Translations under genes and position numbers: made by a program
In this document: piece after piece, positions 1 to 10,519 of the stretch
Layout: every line of letters begins with the position of its first letter
How positions within the stretch are numbered: the first letter of the stretch is position 1
Notes under the pieces: model-generated
The model's input: only the letters and a program-made list of their open reading frames with translations
Told to the model about the DNA's origin: nothing
Database searches by the model: none
Source: Scedosporium boydii
Taxonomy: Eukaryota > Ascomycota > Sordariomycetes > Microascales > Microascaceae
Direction of reading: 5' to 3'
Assembly: GCA_002221725.1 (NCBI GenBank)
Contig: NJFT01000256.1
Span: forward strand, 1-54,747
Length of the DNA: 54,747 nucleotides

Positions 1-505
1 CCTCTTACGGCCCCCCTCAACCAACCTACACCAACACCCCCACCACGTCTTTCCCCCCTCCACCCAAGACTCCCGCCCTCAATCATTCCCTATCAGCAAA
101 CAGCCGTCCACCCACCAGCGGCGGCGGCGGCGGTCTCCTGAGCAGCAAGACGATGAAGAAATTCGTCAACCGGACCACCAACATTCTCGAACAGACCGTC
201 GCGCCCGTCATCGCCGCGGGGCACAAGTACGGGTACCAGGGTCATTCTTCTCCTTCGCCCATGCCGGGCCAGCCTCTGTATGGGCAGCCTGGTGCGCAGC
301 CTGGGTATGGACAGCCGGCTCCGCCACAGGCTGGGTACGGACCGCAACCTACGCCGCGTAAGTTTTTGTTCTCTCTTTCCTTCCTCCCTTACAAGATGAG
401 CTTCTAGACTAATACCTTTTTTTCTTTTCCCAATCTACAGAATATCCAGCGCAGCCGACGAACTGGGCGCCTTCTCATCCGCAGCCTCAGGCTCGCCGGG
501 AGTAA
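1..505 (+). CDS. 3' end of a Pro/Gly/Gln/Tyr-rich protein (partial, function unknown)
   Basis: The reading frame is open from the window edge (first full codon at base 3), so the 5' part lies outside. The visible product is low-complexity: a Pro/Thr/Ser stretch, a five-glycine run, then a short ordered-looking segment with NILEQTVAPVIAAGHKYG, followed by repeated GQP / GYGQP units. Intron 358-440 (GTAAGT...CTACAG, 83 bp) joins to a second exon that stops at TAA 503-505 (ends QARRE). An alternative is equally visible: the stop overlaps a strong donor (GA|GTAAGC at 502). A CTGAT branch-like site, a pyrimidine tract and CGACAG at 701-705 would make a 204-bp intron. The exon 706-760 would then replace the last Glu with Asp and add an Ala-Arg-repeat tail ending FGAFK. 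I do not recognise a domain. The gene is convergent with the transcription-factor gene that ends at 1349. Confidence 0.6.
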
Positions 506-1348
506 GCATCAAACTGTTTCGTTCCGACTTTAGAAAGGGGATTCTGTTCCAATTGCGAGAGCTCACCTTCCTTGTCTTCTTCCTTTTTTTTTTTTCGGGT
601 TACACTACGCTTCGATATTGTCCGTTATGCATCGTTGGTTGAAATGCTTTATGGATGCTTTATGGAAGTTAATTCTGATCCATTGCTTTTTGTCTTCTTC
701 GACAGCACGAATGCGAGAGCGAGAGCGAGAGCGAAGAGAGTATTTGGGGCCTTCAAGTGATCTATATTAATCTTTGTCTTGCTGATTTGGCAAAGTCGTC
801 ATTCTGCCCTTCGGTATATATTTATATAGAAAAGAAGAAAAAACTCTCGAAATGGTATCATTGCTTTTAGGTATAGGCATGTCCGAAACAAACCCATTGA
901 CGCATCCCCGTATATCCCGTCCGGTTTCAAATGTACATAGCGAACGAGTTGAAGAAGAACGAAATTAGAAAGGGAAATATGTACCCAAACTCCCCAAGGC
1001 CTCTCGTTTCTCGTACGCGAGATAATAGATATAATAATATTGAAAATGTCCCACCACCCCCTTTTCCAGTCCTTTCATCAGATGGTGAACCAGCCCCTCC
1101 CTTTGGGCCCTATCTGAGGATCGAGAATGCATTCCCCCGGTTTTGTATAACGCCAGGTCATATATACGAAGAGCAACAAGTCCATAAAAATCCCATGATA
1201 TCCCGCGCCCTTGAAGCCGAGCAAGGTAATCCATACCACCAGAGCAATGCAGACAATAGAAAAGAGAGATAGAGGTGAAGGTATTAGAGAAAAGAGAGAG
1301 CGGAAATGGAAGGAAAATGAAATAAAAAATAAAAAAATAAAAAAATAG
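506..1348. other. convergent intergenic region (3' ends of two genes)
   Basis: Between two convergent genes. It holds an AT-rich stretch around 815-845 and an A-rich tract at 1317-1347 immediately downstream of the transcription-factor stop (minus strand). These would serve as 3' UTR and poly(A) signals. I see no gene here; the open frames lack coding character. Confidence 0.5.
713..740 (+). repeat. GAGAGC hexanucleotide microsatellite
   Basis: About four imperfect units of gcgaga/gagagc followed by a degenerate end. It lies either in the 3' UTR of the first gene or, if the alternative splice is used, in its last coding exon, where it would encode alternating Ala-Arg. Confidence 0.7.
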
Positions 1349-4300
1349 TTATTGCACTCTCCCATCACCCACAAGATCCCACATCAAACGACTCAAGCTC
1401 TCCACAAGAGGCGGCAACGCTTCCTCCTGCACAGGAAAATTCGACCTCAGCAACGACCTAGCCGTCGACAACACGATGCCATCCTTTGAGATCGGCTCAA
1501 TGACATCGCCTACGCGGAGACCCGGAACCCCGCCACCGACGATGAACTCGCGCGTCTGCGGCGTCTCCTCTCCGTTGACGGGCACGCAACACTGTTTGAG
1601 GTCGTCAGAGCCCGGTTCGTTGGGCCGGAGGAGCCCGTAGATCCAGAGCGTGAGGCTGGCATAGTAGACGGCCACGGCGGCGAAGTCGCGGAGGGTCGTG
1701 GGCGGGAGGAGGCTCGCGTAGCGGAAGACTTGGCCGGCGTGCCAGACGGCGTGGCGCGCTATGGGGGTCGTGGCCCAGTATTGGTCTAGGGCGTCGGATA
1801 CGCGGTTGGCTTCGTCTTCGCCGGCTTTACCGGCGAATTTTTGTAGGTCATCGAGGGAGACGTGGGTTGTCATCATCATGATTTCGGACGTTAAGGCGAG
1901 GTGGCGAGAGTGAGGTACGGCAGCGACGGCGTGGTTGGCCAAGACATTAAGGTCTCGGTAGAGAGTTTGATACTGCATCTGAACCCACGGAGGGTAGTTG
2001 GTAAGCGGAGCGTTAGGTTGCCGTCCGGCAGAGTAAAACTTGGTAGACTCCCAGTAGCTAGAAACTTGGGCGCGGAATCCATAAAGCAACGCGGCATAGG
2101 AGATCTCTTTGTCAATGAGGGTGCCCGACATGGAAATGAGATCACGATGGTGCATTGCCTCGGAGATGTTGGGGATGTCGGCCGGTGGGGCCGAGCTTGC
2201 CTTGGAAAGGTAGATATCCCGCCATTGTTCTGCTGTTCGAGCCATCCAAAGATCTCTAGACGCGGGAAGGCTAAAGCAGAGCTCGGTAAATGATATGGCG
2301 GGGTGTTTGCATAATGACATGGAAGATTGAGCGTCGTGGAAATACACGTGCAAAACAAGTCTATCGTGCCCATCAGTCGCGCCGCTCGGAAACGGAGTAG
2401 TTTGGGGGAGAGAGAGACAGATTACACTACCTCTTATATGACTCCCTATTTATAAATTTCCGCCACTTTTGCTCCAAGATTTCTGCCGCGTCCGTTTCTA
2501 TAGGAACAATGTCGGGGGAGTCTGGGGGCAATGAAAATCTACCGGCTCTCCGTATCATCTGCCTCCTGTGTTAGTATGGCGGTGATGCGGAAGTTCCCCG
2601 TCTTGCGAAGAGCATGGTGGGTTAGGTTACACTTACTGTTACAAGCGGCAGAAGAAAGCTCTCGGAAATTTCCATCTTTCGCTGGAAGCCGCTCCAGAGT
2701 CCGATATCCAGGTTAATTAGAAAGGTTTGGAGAGTAGTGAGATCCCTCGTGTTCAAGTTACGTTTCTCAATCTATTCGGTATCGTCAGATGATTCGTTAG
2801 TTATATATAAATATGCTCAAATGGACAAGTGGCAATAGCGTGTTTCGCATTGGGGAAGTTCGACACGTACATGGTGACCAATGCCAATACGGACAACTTC
2901 ATGAAGGGCCATTCCAAACTGCCAAATAGCAGGCGCAGTCACGTAAATGGCCCCATTCGCAACAAGCGCCGCGACAAATATGGGAAGAGAAGAAGCAGGA
3001 TCGAAAGACCCTATATGAATCCAGGTGTCAAACTTGCGGGCTTCCTGAGTGAAGTGCATGAGGAGAATGTAGTTGAGCAATCCGAGTGATGGAAAGGAAG
3101 GAACTTTGCCGGTGTCCTTGTTCTGCGAGAGAACTAGAGCAAACAGTCTGTCGCGCATCGAAGAGTCCATCCTGATTTGAGGGTATAATTCCTTGGACAC
3201 TCGCTCGAGACGAAGACCTCGCGTGATATCGTCGCTCACATTGAGGTCTTCCGCTGCTCGACGGATGTAATCCTCATGGCTGGGCTCCCATAACCAAGGC
3301 GATCTCTTGAAAGCTTCGTGGCCTCGAGCAGGATCTCTCATGACAGTCTTTCCCGACGCCTTGGATGTACTCGAGCCCGTCGAGGGACTAGGACCAAAAG
3401 GCTCATATTGAGGCACGGGGATGTCGTCAAAGTTCAAGTCCCACGACGAGAAGTCTAAGTTCTGGAACGTGCTCTGTGAAGGGTTAAAGTACGTCGTGCT
3501 GTCAAGGGCACCGGAGGTCTGCATGGGTTGCTGCTGTGACTGCTGCTGGTTCTGAGAAATGGGATTAGAGACGGGACTCTGCAGCAAATGGCGTCCGTTG
3601 TTGGCCGCAGCCTGCGCGGAACCGTTCAGGAACGAGGCGTTGCCAGCCTCCGTGTCCATCTCAGCGTCGTATTGAGGCGCTAGTGAGGATGAACCGGCCA
3701 CAATCTCCGGTCCAGCAGTCACCGACGACGTCGATTCAGGAGTAGACACGGCTGTGGCATAGGAGCTCGGAGTGCGGAGCTGGTTGAAGCGTTTGGTGGG
3801 CATCTCGCAAGCGAGGCCCCTAGTCCTACACCTGGTACATGGTTTCTCATCTTCACACTTCGACTTGGACGAAGCGCAGTGGACGCAAGCTTCAGACGCA
3901 CGGTCACTCCTCCTAATAGACGCGCGTCCCGAGTCAGTACCGTCGCGATCATGAGTGGCTTCATGGCGGGTGAGAAGGTCGGCGCGGTTAAAGCGCTTGG
4001 GACACCTGGTACACTGGTAAGGGCGGGCATTCTCGTGAGCTCGTAAATGCCGCGTGAGATGATCAGCCCTCTCATAGACCCTAGCGCAGATGTGGCAGAC
4101 GTGAGAGGGAGGTGTCGACCTGGGTGAGCTGGGATGTTTCCTCTTGGACGGCTTCACCTGATTAGTGGTGAGTGACGGGGCTAATGCCGGAGCCGGAGCC
4201 GGAGTCGGCTGTGGTAGATTCTGAAGTTGAGGCGCCGTCACATTGCCGCTCCGGGCCGGTTGGAGCTGGACTGGGGCCGCCTGGGTAGGAGGAGGATGTG

Positions 4301-4361
4301 AGGACGAGTTGGCAGCGGCGTCACAGAGGATGTCAATGCCGCTCTGGCCGAAAGTGGTCAT
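1349..4361 (-). CDS. transcription factor with two C2H2 zinc fingers, a Zn2Cys6 cluster and a fungal_trans domain
   Basis: Sequence-specific nuclear regulator, 921 aa as modelled. Exons on the minus strand: 4361-2871, 2771-2637, 2558-2431, 2360-1349; introns of 99, 78 and 70 bp with GT-AG ends. Frame continuity supports the joins (for example VRIGIGHH to IEKRNL, LPLVT to MIRRAGRF, YKR to LVLHVY). Finger 1 is C89, C92, H105, H109; finger 2 is C117, C120, H133, H137. The Zn2Cys6 cluster is C159, C162, C169, C175, C178, C185 with canonical CX2CX6CX5CX2CX6C spacing. A Gln/Ser-rich linker follows, then an alpha-helical middle-homology region from about residue 470 (WLWEPSHEDYI, LDIGLWSGFQRKMEI) to the end. 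The start ATG at 4361 (MTTFGQSGID) is the first Met in the open frame; the frame stays open about 400 bp upstream without another ATG. Such dual-finger regulators are known in Pezizomycotina; the target genes cannot be read from sequence. Confidence 0.88.
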
Positions 4362-5339
4362 GACTGTCTGGGCTGAGCTGGGCCCTTGGCGGCCCAGGGG
4401 GGGAGGGGGTGGTTGACAGGCCCACAACAAACCGGTCCAATTGATAAAAGCCGGGGGATTATGGCGAGTAAGATTGGTGCGGAATTGCAAGGCACGATAG
4501 GAAGCGATGTTGGAACACGAGAATTGCTCCTTTAACTGGACTCGCGCGAAACGGGAGCCAAGTGGGGTGGCGGAGCTGGCAACGGGACTTGGACAGACAA
4601 CGACAATTGGAGAGACTCGCGCAATGCTGACGCTGACGAGGGAAGGGGGAGTCGGGCCGCACGGACCATGCGACGACGACGGAGGCTTGAATCTTCTTGA
4701 GACGTGCGACGTATTACGAAGTACACGACCCAAGTACGAAGGTACGACGACAGAGAACGAGCGGTACTGGTACAAGCGGCTGTCCAGCGTATCAACTGAT
4801 GCTGTGGCTGGATTACCTCATTCCTCATCGAGCTGAGGTAAAACTACGCAGCTTGGTTGAGCTTACCATCGAATTGGGCAAGTATCAGTGAAAGTCATTT
4901 TCCCGAGCCATCAGGAACAGCATCCGGGTTGAGTTGCACTTGCACTTAACTGTCTACTTCTTACGAACAATGAAGGAGCGAGTTTGCCAGCATGAGTGCG
5001 CGAAGCTCATACCAGGAGTGTACCAAGTATCAAATGCATGTGCAATGCATCATACTTCGTATGTACTTCGCACTTGGCAATATTGAATGAACCAAGGTGA
5101 AATCACATAAGCTCGCACACCACGCCAAACTAGTGCAGTACGACCCTGGCGGTATGGAAGGTCTAAACACTAGACCAGCCCAGCCCACTACATCAATAGC
5201 CGCATCTCGAGGCATCAAATATGCTAGCTTGCACATGAGAATGAATTTCAGGACCATGAAGAAATACTTCTCGCAGATCAATTTGACAGCGGAAATAATT
5301 CTAAAAAAAATAATAATAATAAAATAAAAATAAAATAAA

Positions 5340-5374
5340 AAGAAGAAGAAGAAGAAGAAGAAGAAGAAGAAGAA
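5340..5374 (+). repeat. AAG trinucleotide microsatellite
   Basis: About 12 uninterrupted AAG units, preceded by an A-rich AAT/AAAAT tract from about 5301. Non-coding; replication slippage is the likely origin. Confidence 0.9.
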
Positions 5375-7470
5375 CAAGGAAAAGAAGCATTAATGAAATA
5401 ATTTACGGTTCATTGGTGCTGCCAAGTAGTGAGGTACGAAGTACTTGCGGAGGGAGGAGGGAAACCGCCCTTACCCAACCAACGCTCTCAGCTGGCTTCC
5501 AAGGGACGTGGGATCGGCGAGTACATTACGGCATGGCATGTACAGGGTATCTACCTCAGAATCGTTGTCAGCTGGCGCTGGCGCTGGCTTGGTCAGGCCT
5601 CAGACTTGAGGTCAAGTCTGCAGCTAGAATATAATCTAAGTGGTGGTGCTGCAATTGTAGTGTACTTCGTAGTGCACTTCGCAGTGTCAAATGGCTCACC
5701 TCTCCACAAAAATGACAAAACGGGGTCGGCATCAATCTTGATCAAGCTCAACCCTGTCGATTAAGACTCGATGCCTGCCCAAGGCCGCCCGTTGGTGGAG
5801 TGTACAACACTTCGATGTTACCTGTACCCGTTGACGAAGAACAACCACCCCGCCGCCCCTCGTCCAAAAATGACAGCTCGGAACATTACACACAAAGCAT
5901 TTCCAAGCCTCCGCAACTGTCAAAATGGATCAGTTGATGCCGGAACTCACTCCAACGACGTACACGGCTACAAGCACCGAGGTAGTCGGCGAGCATGAGG
6001 AGAAAATGACGCCGGATTGGGTCGGAAAACGGGGACTGTAGTCTCATTGCCGAACGCAACGACTGGGCCAGACCTTGCTCTCATTAATGACGGCAATGCG
6101 ATGGACTGACCATCCCCCGCCAGGCTAATAAGCCTCTTTCGGAACTCGAAGCGAGAACCGGGAGAGCTGTTGAGGGGTCTCAGCTCTCTAATTTACAATT
6201 AGGTGCCATACCCTATTATATCCCCTCTCCGATTCGGGTTCTCATCCCAAGATTGATGGATGTACGAAGTAGCGTAGCAACGAGTTCACAAAAACCCCCA
6301 CGTTGTCATAAGCCAGAGGCAACTTTGAAGGCCTGCGTTCAAATGAAAGCACGCCTGTGGCGTTCCTGAATCATCCCTGCGTCATGCTACACCGCCAGGC
6401 TTCGTCTCGGATATGGCATTTAGACAGAAAACGATGTCCAAATTCTGAAAGGGAAAAAAGCGACCCTAGCGGGAACTAATCCCAAGGAGTCGGGAACAGC
6501 CACCCCCAGAGAAAGAAAGCGGTTGGGGCCTTCAAGATGGCTCAACCACCACAAACCTTCAATCAAGTACGCAACGCTTTCCCATGCCCACAATCTAAAT
6601 TAATTTATAAACCTCAAATCCAAGAGCCATTTGTGAACGTTCGTTTGACGAAACCCTCTGCACCTGCCGGAGTCTCACCTGTCAAAGGATGCACCCCGCT
6701 CCTCGTCCCAACATGCTTGCTTGCCCTGCACTTTTGTCCGCCTCGTAATCCAATCAATGGGACGAAACTCCTCACATCTCCGCGGGTACTTGTATATGAA
6801 GGAAAGACCTCGGACGGGAGGCATGTCAAGGGTTCCTCCTGTAATCTACCACCCGATCCCTCCACTAGACGAGATGAGAAAGAATAAAGGAAAGTCCATT
6901 GATCACCTATTTACCTGTCACATTTCCCATGGTTGCAGCAATCGCCAGCCAGTCCTCTTTCGGACCAATAGCCACAGCTCGATCCCACTTCGTCGCAATC
7001 CCAGTTCATCTCACTCAATTTCATACCAAGATCGCCAGGGTAGCGACATGTAGCTCGTGCGTGTGGGGGTCGTATTGGTGGATGTGACACAGGGATTTTT
7101 TTGACATCTCCCAGTAACCCGGTAAGTGTCGTCCCAAGGTGATATCGCTACCCTGGGCTCTGAGCCACTTATTGGAGGGTGCCGTGCGTGCGTGCGTTGC
7201 AGTGCTAGGAAATGTGAGTGCAAAAGGTGGTCAAGCGCCAGTGCCCACCCCTGTTCCGGGATCCTCCTCCTCCCTCCGGTCTTCATACTCTCCCTCCACC
7301 TGGGCCCGTTGTGTTACTTCGTAGCATTTTCACACTACCCAAGATCATGGTGCTTCCGGCTCAAAACTTCCGGAAACGCTCGGCAAAGGCGCCGCGGAGA
7401 ATGAAGACAGCAACACCACCACTGCAAACGGACATTTCTTTGTACTTAGAATGAAGGCTCGCCCATTGGA

Positions 7471-7520
7471 AGGGCAGGGCAGGGCAGGGCAGGGCAGGGC
7501 AGGGCAGGGCAGGGCAGGGT
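7471..7520 (+). repeat. AGGGC pentanucleotide tandem repeat
   Basis: Nine perfect AGGGC units plus one variant (AGGGT), 50 bp in all. It is strongly strand-asymmetric (G-rich on the plus strand) and has runs of three G at regular spacing, so a quadruplex is conceivable. No gene model overlaps it. Confidence 0.9.
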
Positions 7521-10490
7521 AGAGAATGTGAAGGGAGGGTCTCATGCAAGCAGGGCAAGGGAGGGCCAAGGGAAAGGCGGCGTTGCATGTCTTTTTCTCC
7601 TCTCACCGGATAACTCTCTGGGGTATTATTATTACGAGGTACGCAGTAATCATCGGTAATACTCAATTCGGCCCCCTCGTCGAAGTTACCTAATTGCAAT
7701 TGATCGAATGTCGCCGCTCTTGCCGGGGATTGGACTGTTACATTTTTTTTTTCTTTTGGTCATATTAAGGGTAGCCATGTCAGTTAAGAGTTGCGAGTTG
7801 CGAGAGGTCATTTCGAGATAGTACACAACAATCGCAAATACTTCCTACTCCGTACACTACATCTCTCGTACACGAAGGATCACGAGGTGGACATGCTTGC
7901 GAATGCCTGTAAAACATGTCATATTGGTCAATTGATTGATGCCGGCGAGTGGAGTACTGCGCAGTCTTGCAGTCTTGCAGTGCCCCGCAGAGCCCAGAGC
8001 CCAGAGCGAGGGGCGCTGAAGTTGGCAACTCAGCCTCAAATACAAGCGAGGCGGAAAGGAACATTTGAAGTCATGAGAGAGTCTGGAAAGTATCGTTAAC
8101 ATTACATCACGTCCCTACCGGAACCACCGATATATTGAAGTTGAACGCTTCCGGCTCCATCCAAATATGCAGTCTTGGCCGGAGCTGCTGCATTGATAAA
8201 TTGATAATCCTAGTCCGCAGGTCCTTGGGGATTGAGAAAAGGGTGCCTTGGCGGGTTAGCCCAGCCTTCCAGCGCCATTAAAGCCACGAGGAAAAGCAAT
8301 ATTTCGACGGCGATTCTCCTAATATTGGAGGATGAGCCGACGGGTCGCCTTGAACCGGGGAGGCACACGCCAGAGAATCTATTCTGGGACCATTGGCACT
8401 ATATAGTTGAACAAGGCGTACGGAATAGACCCGGGATCGACTGATTCTTCACTCAGTTCGACGAAGCCATGCTGCCCATTTCGATGTAACTGCGGAAAGG
8501 CAAAGGGGACATGACTGGAGAGACCTCTTTTTAATAGCTCAACCAAGAAAAGAAGCAAGCATAGAATCGGCCCAGTGGAATGGATGGATATAATAAAACT
8601 GCGACACGCATAGGCGGCGGCGGCCAGGTCGCAGAATGGGCCTTTCTAGAAGAAGAGCCGCTCGTCCTTTCAATACGGCATGGCCTAGCGAGGCGATCTG
8701 CCATGCGGGCGTGTTGTTATGAAGGCCCAGCTGTCAAGATGCACGCCCTGAAGCGACTGAAGTGGCGTCGTCCCGCCCGCCACTCCAGGTTCTCCAGACC
8801 TCCATGCGTCGCGCTATTTCTCAGAAACCATCGTTGTCGTTGTTCCGGGACTGTTTTTTTTTGTTTTTTTTTTAGGGCGGTGTGGTCGTGTGAGTGAACC
8901 GCTCCGACATATCCGACGATCACGGCCGCCCTTGCTCAGTCTATCCTATCATCCAGGGTGGACAAGGGACCAGGTGTCACAATGATCGACCTGCTAGAGA
9001 GCCACCCAGGGCGCAGAGGCCTGCGCCTTTCACCACCACCCCGTAACTAAGTAAGTAATTCCCTCTGAACCAGATGACTGCAAACTTCGGTCCACATGCA
9101 GTCCCGGCCCAGTGGTCCGGCCCCCTCAAGATCTGCATGCTAAAATTCCCATCCGCCGCTCTTTTCGTCCACATTTGATGTACTTCCTTCCTGCCACATG
9201 TATGCGTACTGCACACTAGCGCGCCCAGCAACCCTGCGTGCGTTTGCATACCCCAGGCTCTGTACCTCTTCAGAGGTACTATTGGTCCTTGCTCTTATTG
9301 CAGGGTACCCTGTGATCGATTCGCTAGTAAAAAACGGGTAACCGGGTTTTTCGGGTTGGAAAAAGGCGAGGGAGGGGAAAGGAGTTGGTTAATGAAAAAG
9401 TGCGGAAGATGTGGCCGGCCAAGAACGAGTTTGGCTGATCTATTCCCTCCCAGGCAACTATCATGTGGGCATTCAGCGATGTGGGTAGCCGATTGTACAT
9501 ATTACAGACTTCGCAAAGTGCATCGTGTCGTTCCATGACCATTATTGGTCTTGATGGTTGATGTGTTGCTTTGGTAGCCCCGGTTGCGGACCTCGCATTG
9601 GTTCGGGGGATCCGACCCAGAGACGCCGGTCCATGCGTAGTTCGAATGGCGACAGTCGAGATGTGATACGTCATGGCAGGAACCCTTGTGCAGCTCGCGA
9701 ACTCGTCTCAATTCATCGAGAATCAGGATGCCTTTTTTGTCGCTCTAAACCTCGAAACAGCACTCACCGTACATGGTCTGCCCCGTATTAGTTAGATCTA
9801 AGCCGGATGGGGCATGAGATGATCCGTCTGGTTGTGTGTCCCGCTTGGATACTTGGAAGATTGTCATTCTTTCATCCCGGTTCGGTTCTCTCAGAACTGC
9901 GTTGCGCGCAGCCAGCAGTGTTCAACTTTCCTAAGTCGAGCCTGGCGGTGGCTTCCTTGCTGCGGTTGGATAGTACCAAGTGACGAATACTTGTAGTTCT
10001 GCCCATAATACGGATGAAAATCCTAGGAAGTAAGAGCCCCAGTTTGCCGGACTGGCCAGGCCTCTCAATTTAACTCAACCCCCCTCTCTAGGTACTTGGA
10101 AATCTGGGCCATTCGCCTTCTGCCGTTGTCTGCTCAAGCCCTTCCACTCTCATTCTATCGAGATGGGAGAGCATGGCGAGGCATTCAGGCTTGGCCAAAG
10201 CCAGCCGCTGACCTTTGCCTGCAACTAGCCTACTCCAGTGCTAGCTTGTGCCATCCATCACAGTGCTCAGCCAGGCGGCTGGTCAGAGCTTCTCATTTTC
10301 CGACCCCATGCAACCTCCATGATCGTCGCTAGGATGTAATTCAGCGCGCAATGCGCAAGCTATTACCTAAAACCGCCAAATCTTTGGCTTAAACCCGTAG
10401 AAAGGAAGACCGCTGCTTGAGGTTGTATGTATTATCATTAAACACTTTCTGGTGTGGATGCACCGTTGGTGTAACCTCCGACCAGCCTCG

Positions 10491-10519
10491 CCGCACCGCA
10501 CCGCACCGCACCGCACCGC
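10491..10519 (+). repeat. CCGCA pentanucleotide tandem repeat
   Basis: Nearly six units of CCGCA. A second GC-rich pentanucleotide array in the same gene-free region, with a different unit from the AGGGC array. Confidence 0.85.

Larger units (their letters stand above)
4715..7854. repeat. cluster of TACGAAGTA / TACGGAGTA motifs
   Basis: Exact TACGAAGTA (either strand) starts at 4715, 5053, 5435, 5663, 6263 and 7315; the sister form TACTCCGTA starts at 7846. Several are embedded in GTAC-GAA-GTAC, so both flanks are the self-complementary GTAC. Imperfect neighbours such as gtacttcgca (5064) accompany them. The density is far above chance. Function is unknown; it could be a protein-binding site or a dispersed mini-element. 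Confidence 0.75.

Noticed and set aside
1901..2293. 130-codon plus-strand ORF
   Set aside because: Antisense shadow of the transcription-factor last exon.
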